Source: CATOSK01 sp034423195 | GTDB taxonomy: Bacteria > Chloroflexota > Dehalococcoidia > Lucifugimonadales > UBA3495 | Length of the DNA: 10,989 bases | Reading direction: 5' to 3' | Assembly (NCBI GenBank): GCA_034423195.1 | Contig: DAOUIZ010000013.1 | Location: 1-10,989, forward strand | Part shown: positions 1 through 6,541 of the stretch, piece by piece | How the letters are laid out: each line of letters starts with the position of its first letter | Numbering within the stretch: the first letter of the stretch is position 1 | The notes under the pieces: generated by a model | Seen by the model: the letters and a program-made list of their open reading frames with translations, nothing else | Told to the model about the DNA's origin: nothing | The model's database searches: none | Program-made: the position numbers and the translations under genes

Positions 1-479
1 AGGGGGCTGCGCCGGTCCAGGAAGCGGTGGTGCAGCCCCGGCAGGTCGGCCTCGTCCTGGGCCAGCAACAGGAAGTCGTCCCGCTCGAAGCTGAACTCGG
101 CCAGGCGGGTGTAGACCAATGCGTGCCACCCCCGGCTGGCGGGCAGGCGGGCGATGCGGGTGGTCCAGGTGCCGATGGTGTTGTGGGGAACCTGGCAGGG
201 CTGATACCCGCCACTGAGGGCCATCCCCTCAACGCCCCGGATGATGTGGGCGGTGTCGGGCGGCTGCTTCAGCAGGGAGGCCCAGATGGCCTTGAGCGCC
301 GTCTGCGGTCCCACCATGGACAAGAACCAGAGGCCCTGGGTCTGAGGGTCGCGGGCGTAGGCGTCGGCGGTGGCCGAGTAGCCACCGGCGTTGATGGTGA
401 ACAGCCCCTCGCCTTCGGGGGCCGGTTCCGTGTCGGTTACGGGGTTGTCGGCTTCGACAGGCGGTTCCGTGGGAATCAT
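1..479 (-). CDS. Hypothetical protein, partial (C-terminus beyond the left edge)
   Basis: Open reading frame on the minus strand starting at an ATG (477-479) with a strong Shine-Dalgarno GGAGG six bases upstream; 159 codons are visible and no stop is reached before the window ends. The first 25 or so residues are acidic and proline-rich (probably disordered); from about residue 27 the protein looks folded and soluble, with many aromatic residues (Trp51, Trp66, Trp105, Trp119) and no signal peptide or membrane segment. I do not recognise the family. It is the last visible gene of the leftward replication/recombination block, 94 nt downstream of the RadC-like gene, with a GC-rich hairpin (512-533) in its leader. 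A role in element DNA metabolism is only guilt by association. The reality of the gene is well supported by its start signals and by the poor alternatives in other frames. Confidence 0.85.
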   Translation of the reverse strand, partial: MIPTEPPVEADNPVTDTEPAPEGEGLFTINAGGYSATADAYARDPQTQGLWFLSMVGPQTALKAIWASLLKQPPDTAHIIRGVEGMALSGGYQPCQVPHNTIGTWTTRIARLPASRGWHALVYTRLAEFSFERDDFLLLAQDEADLPGLHHRFLDRRSP

Positions 480-511
480 GGCTTGCCTCCTTTAGGTGGG
501 AGTGGGAAGGG

Positions 512-533
512 CGCGGGGAGACCGCTCCCCGCG
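512..533 (-). promoter_or_regulatory. Intergenic leader hairpin (8-bp stem, 6-nt loop)
   Basis: Perfect inverted repeat CGCGGGGA / TCCCCGCG around the loop GACCGC. It lies 40 nt after the RadC-like stop codon and 32 nt before the ATG of the next leftward gene, the same arrangement as the other leader hairpins of this block. Its sequence is less like the shared consensus, so membership in the family rests on position. Function unknown; a terminator/attenuator or an RNA stability element are both possible. Confidence 0.55.
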
Positions 534-573
534 TGGGGACCGGCGGCGCAGGTCCGGTCTCGGTGGCCTGCGG

Positions 574-1137
574 CTAGTCCATCAGCTTCTTTTCCTTGAG
601 GCTGACGAACCTGTCGCCGGCGATGACCACGTGGTCCAGCAGGTCGATGCCCAGCAGCTTGGCCGCCGCCGCCAGGTCGCGGGTGATGGAAACGTCCTCG
701 GGGCTGGGAGTCGGATCGGTCGAGGGATGGTTGTGGCTTACGATGATGCTGGGGGCATTCTCGATCACGGCGGCCCGCAGCACTTCGGCGGGCCGCACAA
801 CCGACGAGTTGACGTTGCCCTGGTAAACAATGCGCTGGCCGCGCACCTGGTTGCGGGTGTTGAGCAGCAGCACCCTGAGCTGCTCTTGGGCCAGGCCCGA
901 CATCTCCGGTCCCAGCAGCCGGTGCACGTCCTCGGGGCAGTTCATGGTGGGCATGGCGTCGTGGCGCTCCGGCTGGTAGGCCACCTCGTAGCGCATAGCC
1001 AGCTCGCCCAGCAGCGAGAGGTTGGAGCGCAGGGCCTCCAGCACCGCCTGGCCCTCGGGAGTGGCAGGAGCGGGCGCCGTGTGTTCCATTCCGGTAAGGG
1101 GGATGGTCGTTTCCTTGGTCTGCTTCTTGCGGGGCAT
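574..1137 (-). CDS. radC: RadC-like JAB/MPN-domain protein
   Basis: 187-residue protein carrying the RadC-type JAB/MPN+ metalloprotease-fold domain (about residues 65-185). The metal-site motif is visible: HNHPSTDPTPSPED, giving His135, His137, Ser145 and Asp148, with Glu83 or Glu85 a candidate upstream catalytic acid. The N-terminal helix-hairpin-helix region of full-length chromosomal RadC (about 220 aa) is absent; residues 1-28 are a short basic, then Pro/Ala/Thr-rich tail. Such short RadC proteins are common on plasmids, prophages and islands. The biochemical role of the RadC family is not settled; a link to DNA repair or element maintenance is traditional. The ATG has the Shine-Dalgarno AAAGGAG seven bases upstream. 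It lies between ssb and an unknown gene in the leftward block, each separated by a hairpin-bearing gap. The family call is secure, the function is not. Confidence 0.92.
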   Translation of the reverse strand: MPRKKQTKETTIPLTGMEHTAPAPATPEGQAVLEALRSNLSLLGELAMRYEVAYQPERHDAMPTMNCPEDVHRLLGPEMSGLAQEQLRVLLLNTRNQVRGQRIVYQGNVNSSVVRPAEVLRAAVIENAPSIIVSHNHPSTDPTPSPEDVSITRDLAAAAKLLGIDLLDHVVIAGDRFVSLKEKKLMD

Positions 1138-1172
1138 GGTGCTACTCCTTTGGTTAGGTCTGGAAACGGAAG

Positions 1173-1205
1173 CGGGGCCGCTCCCGTCAGATGGGAGCGG
1201 CCCCG
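1173..1205 (-). promoter_or_regulatory. Intergenic leader hairpin, family copy 1 (13-bp stem)
   Basis: Near-ideal inverted repeat: arms 1173-1185 and 1193-1205 pair completely (GGGGCCGCTCCC with GGGAGCGGCCCC plus a flanking C-G) around a 7-nt loop. It sits 43 nt past the ssb stop and 35 nt before the radC-like ATG. On the minus strand the hairpin is followed by a pyrimidine-rich stretch (CTTCCGTTTCC) and then the Shine-Dalgarno. It shares sequence with copies at 1694-1729, 2864-2897 and 3863-3895. It could be an intrinsic terminator-like attenuator, an mRNA stabiliser, or a binding site; the sequence does not decide. Confidence 0.75.
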
Positions 1206-1248
1206 TGTTGCGTCCGCCGGTGGCGGGCGTTGCTATGGTGACGACCGG

Positions 1249-1653
1249 CTAGAAGGGAAGGTCCTCGGCCTGGTTGTTGGCGCCGGCGTTGGCGTAGTTA
1301 CCGGAGTCGTTGCCGCCGTTGCCGCTGTTGCGGGCGGAGTCCAGGAACACCACGTCCTGGGCGTGAATCTCGGTGCGGTAGCGCCGCTGCCCGTCGTCCC
1401 CCTCCCACGACTTCTGCACCAACCGGCCCGCCACGTACAGCCGCTGCCCCTTTTCCACGTACTCGGCCACGGCTTCCGCCAGCTTTTCCCAGACCACGAC
1501 GCTGTGCCAGTCGGTCTCGGACTCGCCGCCCCGGCGCACCCGGTCGGTGGCCAGGCGGAGCTGGGTTACGGCGGTGCCGCTTTGGGTGTAGCGCATCTCC
1601 GGCTCGGCGCCCACGCGCCCCAGCAGTTCCACCCTGTTGATGGTCTTCGCCAT
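1249..1653 (-). CDS. ssb: Single-stranded DNA-binding protein
   Basis: 134-residue bacterial-type SSB. Residues 1-105 form the OB fold: MAKTINRVELLGRVGAEPEM start, DWHSVVVWEKLAEAV, GQRLYVAGRLVQKSW, and RRYRTEIHAQDVVFLD all match the family. Residues 106-128 are a short Asn/Gly linker, and the acidic-hydrophobic tip ends in EDLPF, the partner-binding tail (DDIPF in E. coli). At 134 aa it is shorter than chromosomal SSBs, as usual for plasmid and phage copies. It coats single-stranded DNA and recruits repair and replication proteins; here likely partners are the element's primase and Rad52-like annealing protein. The ATG is preceded by GGAGG seven bases upstream. Identification is essentially certain. 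Confidence 0.97.
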   Translation of the reverse strand: MAKTINRVELLGRVGAEPEMRYTQSGTAVTQLRLATDRVRRGGESETDWHSVVVWEKLAEAVAEYVEKGQRLYVAGRLVQKSWEGDDGQRRYRTEIHAQDVVFLDSARNSGNGGNDSGNYANAGANNQAEDLPF

Positions 1654-1693
1654 GATGTTTCCTCCGTAAGTTGGTGAATTGAGCTTGCCGTTG

Positions 1694-1729
1694 CGGGGCC
1701 ACGTTCCGTTAGAAATGGAACCGGCCCCG
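1694..1729 (-). promoter_or_regulatory. Intergenic leader hairpin, family copy 2
   Basis: Inverted repeat with outer stem CGGGGCC / GGCCCCG (1694-1700 with 1723-1729), a small asymmetric internal loop, and inner stem GTTCC / GGAAC (1703-1707 with 1717-1721) around a 9-nt loop. It lies between the nuclease stop (1763) and the ssb ATG, 40 nt before that ATG. The 3' half on the plus strand (ATGGAACCGGCCCCGTG) closely matches copies 1 and 4. Same possible roles as copy 1. Confidence 0.7.
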
Positions 1730-1762
1730 TGCCGCGCTCCGCTTGGGAGCGTCGTGGCTGTC

Positions 1763-2821
1763 CTAGCTGACCCGCAGGTACTCGGAGACGTTCTCGGTGA
1801 CGATGGTGGCCCGCACCTCCGGGTCCAAAAGGGAGTTCAGCCGCTTGTGGTCCACGTTGTAGCGGGTGGATTTCACCATGCCCACGGTGCGGGTCTTCTC
1901 CCGGCCGTCCAGCCTGGCTTTGTCCTTGCCCTGCTGGCCCAGCCAGGCCCGCAGCAGCCCCAGCGCCCACTGCTTGTCTTCCTCGATGGCTTTCAGCATG
2001 TCCTGGGCCTGCTCGTACTCCAGGAGCGCCGCCCTCGCTTCCTCGTCGCTCACCGGCTCGGTTTCCTCGGCGGGTTCGTCCTCCGGTTCCCCGGCCACCG
2101 CCGCCGTCCCAGGCAGGCAGATGTCCAGGAAGGGACAGGAGCGGCACTGCCAGTCGCCGGAGGTGAAGTCCCGTTCCGGCAGCACCTCCGGGTCCGGCCC
2201 GTTGACCGCCAGGTGGACGGCCAGCTCCCCCAGCCTGTGGCAGGCATCCTGCAAGGCCCGTTCCAGCCGGTTTGCCGGTATCACCTCGTAGTCCCACTGC
2301 CTGGAGCCGGTGTCCATCGCCGCGATCACCACGTCCCGCATCTCGCCGTAGTGGCCCAGGGTGTAGAAGGCGGCCTGCCAGACCGAGGCCGGGTGGCTGC
2401 GCTCGGCGCCGAGGGTCTGCCACCGCTTGAAGGCCTCCGGCCCCCGGGTCTTCACCTCGATCACCGCCTCGCCGCCGAAGAGAGGCAGCACGCCGGTGGC
2501 GTCGGGATGGCCCGTCACCGTCAGGTTGGGGCCGACCTCCACCGCCACCCGCTCCGGGTCAACGGGGTCGGCGGGGGTGATGTCCCAGCCCGCTCGCTCC
2601 ATAGCCCGGAGCACCACCGGCTCCAGGGCGTTGCCCGCTTCCAGGACGGTCAGTGACTCCCCGGTGGCGGGGTTGGTGACGGAGTAGCCGGTGGCCTCGT
2701 ACCAGAGGGCGCGGCGGCAGTTGCCCGCCGCCGAGGCCCGGATCTCCAGCGCCCCGTCGCCGTCGAAGCGGGCGTTGGGGCGGGAGTAGACATCGGACTT
2801 GGCGTCAATGGTCAGCGTCAT
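1763..2821 (-). CDS. PD-(D/E)XK nuclease with probable Fe-S cluster (Cas4/RecB-like)
   Basis: 352-residue protein with the order of motifs seen in RecB/Cas4/AddB-type nucleases: an N-terminal cysteine in GNCRRALWY (Cys35), a glutamate helix around EAGNALE (Glu61/Glu67), GHPDATG (His105, Asp107), the catalytic strand VIEVKTRG (Glu122, Lys124), a Gln149 helix, and a C-terminal CRSCPFLDIC cluster (Cys226, Cys229, Cys235). One N-terminal plus three C-terminal cysteines is the 4Fe-4S arrangement of Cas4 and AddB. Residues 245-262 are an acidic linker and about 263-300 is predicted helical or coiled coil, followed by a 50-aa C-terminal region I cannot assign. It probably resects or trims DNA ends for annealing by the Rad52-like protein (inference). 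No CRISPR array or other cas gene is present. The ATG has AAGGAG seven bases upstream. Confidence 0.88.
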   Translation of the reverse strand: MTLTIDAKSDVYSRPNARFDGDGALEIRASAAGNCRRALWYEATGYSVTNPATGESLTVLEAGNALEPVVLRAMERAGWDITPADPVDPERVAVEVGPNLTVTGHPDATGVLPLFGGEAVIEVKTRGPEAFKRWQTLGAERSHPASVWQAAFYTLGHYGEMRDVVIAAMDTGSRQWDYEVIPANRLERALQDACHRLGELAVHLAVNGPDPEVLPERDFTSGDWQCRSCPFLDICLPGTAAVAGEPEDEPAEETEPVSDEEARAALLEYEQAQDMLKAIEEDKQWALGLLRAWLGQQGKDKARLDGREKTRTVGMVKSTRYNVDHKRLNSLLDPEVRATIVTENVSEYLRVS

Positions 2822-2863
2822 TTCATTGCTCCTTCGCGTGTTGTGTTGTCCGGTAGAAAGAAA

Positions 2864-2897
2864 GCGGGACCGCCCCCGATGTGGAGACGGCCCGGTG
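2864..2897 (-). promoter_or_regulatory. Intergenic leader hairpin, family copy 3
   Basis: Inverted repeat GGGACCG / CGGCCC (2866-2872 with 2888-2893) that pairs with one bulged A, in the gap between the TSCPD gene stop and the nuclease ATG, 42 nt before that ATG. It and its flank align with copy 4: both have GGTAGA[A/T]AGA before the hairpin and GATG(T)GGAGACGGCCC in its 3' half. On the minus strand it is followed by CGCTTTCTTTCTACC, a T-rich run that makes this copy the most terminator-like. Confidence 0.65.
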
Positions 2898-2924
2898 GGC
2901 CTGCTGGCCAGGTCCGTGATTTCC

Positions 2925-3332
2925 CTAGTCGGCGGCGATTGCCAATTCCGCCGGTGCCGCTTCCACCTGGCCCTCCGAGTAGCCCCGCAGGATGAGAGCT
3001 ATCCCATCGCCCAACCCGCGCACGTAGACCGTACTGCCGTCCTCCATCACGTTGGGCCAGGGTTGCATCTCGCTGATCCCCTGGCACTGATCCACGATTT
3101 CCGCGATGGGCGTGCCGCGCCGCAGGTGCAGGGAGACCAACCGGCAGGCGAGTTCGGTGACACCGTGCTGGAGGCTGCCAGCCTTGCCGAGAGACCCGAA
3201 GACTTCAAAGGGTTGCCCGTCACCGTCCAGGCAGACGGTGACGTAGAGGTTGCCCAGCTCGGTCGCCAGCTTGGTGGTGACGCTGGGCAGGCTCCGCGGC
3301 CGGGGCCGGGTGGTTGCCGTTGTGCCAGCCAT
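2925..3332 (-). CDS. Stand-alone TSCPD-domain protein
   Basis: 135-residue protein from the ATG at 3330-3332. Residues 12-86 match the TSCPD domain otherwise found at the C-terminus of B12-dependent (class II) ribonucleotide reductases: LYVTVCLDGDGQPFEVFGSL, GKAGS, and RLVSLHLRRGTPIAEIVDQC-QGI. The reductase itself is absent. Residues 87-135 are an extra tail of unknown function. I chose this ATG over one 36 nt upstream because GGGGAGG lies six bases before it and because it overlaps the upstream stop by one base (TGATG), a sign of translational coupling with the DUF7007-like gene. Stand-alone TSCPD proteins occur in phages and elements; a regulatory or nucleotide-related role is possible but unproven. 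Confidence 0.87.
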   Translation of the reverse strand: MAGTTATTRPRPRSLPSVTTKLATELGNLYVTVCLDGDGQPFEVFGSLGKAGSLQHGVTELACRLVSLHLRRGTPIAEIVDQCQGISEMQPWPNVMEDGSTVYVRGLGDGIALILRGYSEGQVEAAPAELAIAAD

Positions 3333-3820
3333 CAGCCACCTCCCCGGCGGCAGCCCGGTTTGCCGCACTCGACAGCCTCCATCCGGCCGTGGTCCCGCAC
3401 GTTCTCCGCGTCGGCGGCGAAGGCTTCGGCCTCCTCCCGGGTGTCAAAGCGTCCGAAGGGGTCGGTGGCGTAGCCGCCGAAGTGGGCGATGACGTGGAAG
3501 TGAGGCCCGGGGGACACCGCCCGCAGGTAGGGCAGCGCCGGAGAGTAGCGGTCGAAGTAGCCAGCCACCTTCAGGGCGAACTCCCTTTCCCTTTCGTCCC
3601 CGATTCCCAGCAGCGTCCTGGCGATGGGTTCCTCGCAGTCCTCCTCCGCAAACGTCGGGTTGAGGAAAGCGTCCCGCACCACGTCGGGCAGTTCCTCCCA
3701 CCGCTCCCGGCTCAGCTTCAGACCGCCGTGGCCGGCGGTCTCCACCCGCCAGACCCCTTCGGCCAGTTCCTCAATGTCCTGGGGGTAGCCCCAGGGGGTG
3801 TGCATCCTGGTTGCCGTCAT
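3332..3820 (-). CDS. DUF7007-like hypothetical protein
   Basis: 162-residue soluble protein from the ATG at 3818-3820, which has AAGGAGG eight bases upstream; an upstream in-frame start at 3877 has no such signal and would run into the leader hairpin. Residues 7-37 (HTPWGYPQDIEELAEGVWRV then ETAGHGGLKL) resemble the TPWG...TAGHGG signature of the plasmid/phage-associated DUF7007 domain, followed by an acidic segment with AEEDCEEPIA near residues 58-67, also typical. Residues 112-136 (AHFGGYATDPFGRFDTREEA) look like a second small module resembling a single-strand or SPOR-like repeat, but I cannot assign it. It is coupled by a 1-nt overlap to the TSCPD gene. Function unknown; the family call is from memory of the motif. 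Confidence 0.75.
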   Translation of the reverse strand: MTATRMHTPWGYPQDIEELAEGVWRVETAGHGGLKLSRERWEELPDVVRDAFLNPTFAEEDCEEPIARTLLGIGDEREREFALKVAGYFDRYSPALPYLRAVSPGPHFHVIAHFGGYATDPFGRFDTREEAEAFAADAENVRDHGRMEAVECGKPGCRRGGG

Positions 3821-3862
3821 TTCCGGTTCCTCCTTGTTCCTGTGAATGCCGGTAGATAGAGG

Positions 3863-3895
3863 GCAGGGCCACCCCACGATGGAGACGGCCCCGTG
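3863..3895 (-). promoter_or_regulatory. Intergenic leader hairpin, family copy 4
   Basis: Inverted repeat GGGCC / GGCCC (3866-3870 with 3887-3891) in the gap between the rad52-like stop (3918) and the DUF7007-like ATG (3820), 42 nt before the latter. The plus-strand 3' half GATGGAGACGGCCCCGTG is nearly the same as in copies 1-3. A pyrimidine-rich run (CCCTCTATCTACC on the minus strand) follows it. Confidence 0.65.
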
Positions 3896-3917
3896 AAACC
3901 GTGGTTGCAGTTGGTCC

Positions 3918-4805
3918 CTAGCCGTTGTTGCCCTCGCCGTCCTGCCTCTCCTGCGCCTTGCGGGCGGCGCCCTCCACCAGGGGCTTCAGGTCCCTGGCGG
4001 GCAGGTCCTCCAGTTCCTTGCCGGTCTGCTTCCTGACGGCGGCCCGCACCTGTTCCTCGTCGAAACCCTGCTGCGAACCCAGCTCCACCAGCCGCGCCCG
4101 CAACTGCTGGAGATAGGATCCGTCCCGCCGGTTGCCCGTTCCCTGGCCGGTCTTGCCGTCGCCGTCGTTCTTGTCGGAAGGGTTGGCACTCTGTCCCCGC
4201 CCCTGAGCCCTGGGCCGCGCGGTGGTCGCGGGCTGGTCCCCGTACAGCCCATTCCCGAAACGGTCGCCAAAGCTGCGCAAGGCGCGTTTCAGTCCGTCGG
4301 TGACCGCGCCCTTGGCGGCGGTCTCGTGCCCCTCGGGGTTGTCGTCGGTGACGATGTGGAAGCCCAGGTCGGTCCGGGAAGGAGCGCCGTTCACCGTCAC
4401 CCGCACCGGGGCGCTGTAGGCGTGGGAGACCTTGATCTCGCCGGTGCTGGTGTTCACGGACTCGATGCGGCGCAGGGACACGTCTCCCACCAACTCATAC
4501 CCCCACCCGCCGAAGCCGAAGATGCGGTTGGCCTGGTCGATGACCGTGTGGCCTTCGATATAGTCGTAGGACTTGTTGCCGCGGCCCCGGCGCTGGGAGA
4601 CCAGTTCCGGGTTCAAGGGCTGCCCCAGGGCGCTGACCACGGCGGGGCTGAGCCCGTCCCAGAGGAAGTCGTGGCCGTTGATGTTCCCGGCGTCCTGGTG
4701 GGCGCCGTTGCCGTTGACGCCGCTGGGCGCGGCGTGGTTGCCGTTGCCGTTCAGGCTGGCGCGGCCGTTGCGGTGGTTGCCGTTGTTGCCGTTCTCGTTG
4801 GACAT
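3918..4805 (-). CDS. Rad52/Rad22-family single-strand annealing protein
   Basis: 295-residue protein. Residues 1-45 are an Asn/Gly/His-rich low-complexity tail. Residues 50-190 are the Rad52/Rad22 core: QPLNPELVSQRRG, KSYDYIEGHTVIDQANRIFG, FGGWGYELV, TDLGFHI, and the hallmark ETAAKGAVTDGLKRALRSFG then DRFGNGLYGD. Residues 191-235 are a polar linker, and the last 60 residues form a separate helical region (YLQQLRARLVELGSQQGFDE onward), a possible interaction module. Family members bind single-stranded DNA as rings and anneal complementary strands in phage and plasmid recombination. Neighbouring ssb, nuclease and primase genes fit a recombination-dependent replication or repair module. The ATG has AAAGGAG seven bases upstream, and the leader AAGGAGCAATG is shared with the nuclease gene. 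Family identification is strong. Confidence 0.94.
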   Translation of the reverse strand: MSNENGNNGNHRNGRASLNGNGNHAAPSGVNGNGAHQDAGNINGHDFLWDGLSPAVVSALGQPLNPELVSQRRGRGNKSYDYIEGHTVIDQANRIFGFGGWGYELVGDVSLRRIESVNTSTGEIKVSHAYSAPVRVTVNGAPSRTDLGFHIVTDDNPEGHETAAKGAVTDGLKRALRSFGDRFGNGLYGDQPATTARPRAQGRGQSANPSDKNDGDGKTGQGTGNRRDGSYLQQLRARLVELGSQQGFDEEQVRAAVRKQTGKELEDLPARDLKPLVEGAARKAQERQDGEGNNG

Positions 4806-4879
4806 GACATTGCTCCTTTAAGGCGTGAAATGGGGTTGCGCCGTTGACAGGTGCGGCTTTGGGAAAGGGAAGCCGTGGG

Positions 4880-4921
4880 CGGGGCAACAAGCCCCGACTT
4901 GAAGTGGGCAGGGGTTGCCCA
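4880..4921 (-). promoter_or_regulatory. Two small hairpins in the leader of the Rad52-like gene
   Basis: CGGGGC / GCCCCG (4880-4885 with 4891-4896, loop AACAA) and TGGGCA / TGCCCA (4905-4910 with 4916-4921, loop GGGGT) lie in the 201-nt gap between the primase stop and the rad52-like ATG. The first sits 74 nt before the ATG and on the minus strand is followed by a pyrimidine-rich stretch, as at the other leaders, but its sequence is not clearly of the shared family. Confidence 0.45.
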
Positions 4922-4952
4922 TGGTGATGCGTTGGGCCGGGGGGAAAGAGAA

Positions 4953-4974
4953 GGCCCGCCGGTGAGGGCGGGCC
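4953..4974 (-). terminator. Candidate intrinsic terminator or attenuator after the primase gene
   Basis: Perfect 8-bp inverted repeat GGCCCGCC / GGCGGGCC with a 6-nt loop, 32 nt after the primase stop codon. On the minus strand it is immediately followed by TTCTCTTTCC, a T-rich tail of intrinsic-terminator type. It would end or attenuate leftward transcription between the primase and the rad52-like gene. The tail is not pure T, so efficiency is uncertain. Confidence 0.6.
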
Positions 4975-5006
4975 GTTAGAGTAAAGGTCAGGGGGAGGGA
5001 AGGAGA

Positions 5007-6080
5007 CTAGCGGGCGGAGTGGGCTGCCCTTTGCAGCAGCCTGCGGAAGAGGAGTTGACCGTGGGGCTGCGTCGCCAGTTCGCCCACGTCCGCGACGCCC
5101 TGGGGCAGGTGGACCACGGCGGCGCGGCGGCCCAGCAGTCCATTGAGGACCTCGGCAGCTTCGAGACCGGCAGCGTCGTTGTCGAAGGCCAGGAACACCC
5201 TGGCACAGCCCCGGAGCGCCGCCGCTACCCTGTCCAACCCCTGAGTGCCCAGGGCAGCGCAGGCCGGGTAACCCCAGCCCGCCAGCGTCAGGTAGTCAAA
5301 GACTCCCTCGGTCAGGACGACCACCGGCGGCGACGGACCGAGCCTGGCGAGACCCAGCACCGGCTTGGGGCCGGGCACCGCCTGGAAGCGGGGCTTGGCC
5401 CGGGCGTCAACCGTCCGTCCGGTCAGCCAACGGACCAGGCTGGTGGCCGCCTGCCCCGTACCTGATGCGGGGTCGGGAACGACCACCATTCCGGCGAACC
5501 GTTCCGCGCCCCGTTCCAGGAACAACCCCGAGGCCCGCTGGCGGTCAGGGTTGAAACCAAGCGAATCGAGGCAGTCCCGAAGCCCGGTGCCGCTGGCGTA
5601 ACCCAGGCCCAGCCGCATCGCGGCGTCGAGGCGAACGCCCCGCGAGGCCAGGTATGCCCTGGCCCCGAGGCTGCACCGGAGTTGACCGGCGTAGAACCGG
5701 ACCGCCGCCGTCAGCAGGGCGGGATCGCGGGGCGGAAGCGGCGGGGTGGAGGGACGCGGGGATGGCGCCGGGCGCCGGGCAGACACGGGAGCGCTTCCGG
5801 CGCCGTTGTCCAACCGTCTTATCGTCTCGGGCAGGGTCAGGCCCTCCATGCGCCCCACGAAGTCGAGTACGTCCCCACCGGCGCCGCAGCCGAAGCAGTA
5901 GAACTTCTCCGAGTCGGCGTACACCGTGAAGCTGCCCTCGGCTTCCTGGTGAAAGGGGCAGACTCCCTGCCGGACCCGGCCCTTGCCGCGCAGGGCGATT
6001 CCGGCGGCTTCCACCGTGTCCCCCAGGGGGTGGCGAGCCTTGAGTTCCCGGATGTCCACCGTCGCGTTGGTAGCTACCAT
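5007..6080 (-). CDS. Short DnaG-type DNA primase (CHC2 zinc finger + Toprim)
   Basis: 357-residue protein from the ATG at 6078-6080. The CHC2 zinc-binding site is complete: CPFH (Cys41, His44) and FYCFGCGAGGD (Cys62, Cys65). A Pro/Arg/Ser-rich linker spans about 95-120, then an RNA-polymerase-like N-lobe region (about 120-245, including FYAGQL and LASRGV), then a Toprim domain with VVVLTEGVFDYLTL (Glu258) and VFLAFDNDAAGLEAAEVL (Asp300, Asp302). It synthesises RNA primers for replication. At 357 aa it lacks the C-terminal helicase-binding domain of chromosomal DnaG (about 600 aa), and no replicative helicase is seen nearby, so it may use a host helicase. The ATG overlaps the upstream stop by one base (TGATG), so translation is probably coupled; a GTG three bases earlier is the alternative start. 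Confidence 0.95.
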   Translation of the reverse strand: MVATNATVDIRELKARHPLGDTVEAAGIALRGKGRVRQGVCPFHQEAEGSFTVYADSEKFYCFGCGAGGDVLDFVGRMEGLTLPETIRRLDNGAGSAPVSARRPAPSPRPSTPPLPPRDPALLTAAVRFYAGQLRCSLGARAYLASRGVRLDAAMRLGLGYASGTGLRDCLDSLGFNPDRQRASGLFLERGAERFAGMVVVPDPASGTGQAATSLVRWLTGRTVDARAKPRFQAVPGPKPVLGLARLGPSPPVVVLTEGVFDYLTLAGWGYPACAALGTQGLDRVAAALRGCARVFLAFDNDAAGLEAAEVLNGLLGRRAAVVHLPQGVADVGELATQPHGQLLFRRLLQRAAHSAR

Positions 6081-6541
6081 CACTCACCCCCATTCGCCAG
6101 GGGCTTCAACCCCCGCAGGCTGCTCCGGGAGACCGTCTTGCCCACCGGCCAGCGCATTCCCAACACCGCCGCGACCGCCAGCGTTGCGCCGCCGTCACAG
6201 CCGGTAGGAACCAGCACCGCCGCCCGGCCGGTGGCGGGGCTGTAGAGCGCCGCTTGCCCGCAGTCAGCGAACCGGCGCCGGCCGATGTCCAGCCATTCGG
6301 CGTAGAGCCAGCGGAGTTGGTCGCCGGTCGCATCGGCGGTGTCCACTTCTGCCAACACCGCCAGCGCCCCGTCCGGGTCGCCCGACTGCCGCAGCCGCCG
6401 GGCCTCGTGGATGGGCCGGGCCAGACTTGCCGCAGGTTCCTGCCGGGCCGGTGCCGGCAGGAACAGGGCCGCGAGGAGCCGGTCCACCAGTTCCTCCAAC
6501 CGGCCCGTAGAGATAGGAGATTCCAGGGTAATCGTCGTCAT
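6080..6541 (-). CDS. Hypothetical 153-aa protein upstream of primase
   Basis: 153 residues from the ATG at 6539-6541, which overlaps the upstream stop by four bases (ATGA) and has GGGAGG seven bases before it. Residues 38-95 are helical and TPR-like in appearance (ARPIHEARRLRQSGDPDGAL then AVLAEVDTADATGDQLRWLY); residues 95-150 hold small hydrophobic strands (AALYSPATGRAAVLVPTGCD) and a basic end. No catalytic motif, signal peptide or clear membrane segment is visible. I do not recognise the family. Its tight coupling to both neighbours implies co-expression with the primase, so an accessory role in replication is plausible but only by context. Confidence 0.82.
   Translation of the reverse strand: MTTITLESPISTGRLEELVDRLLAALFLPAPARQEPAASLARPIHEARRLRQSGDPDGALAVLAEVDTADATGDQLRWLYAEWLDIGRRRFADCGQAALYSPATGRAAVLVPTGCDGGATLAVAAVLGMRWPVGKTVSRSSLRGLKPLANGGE

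Noticed and set aside
512..3895. CRISPR array from the spaced hairpin repeats
   Set aside because: Spacing follows the genes (hundreds of bases), the repeats are imperfect, and no Cas1/Cas2 is present; the Cas4-like nuclease alone is not evidence.
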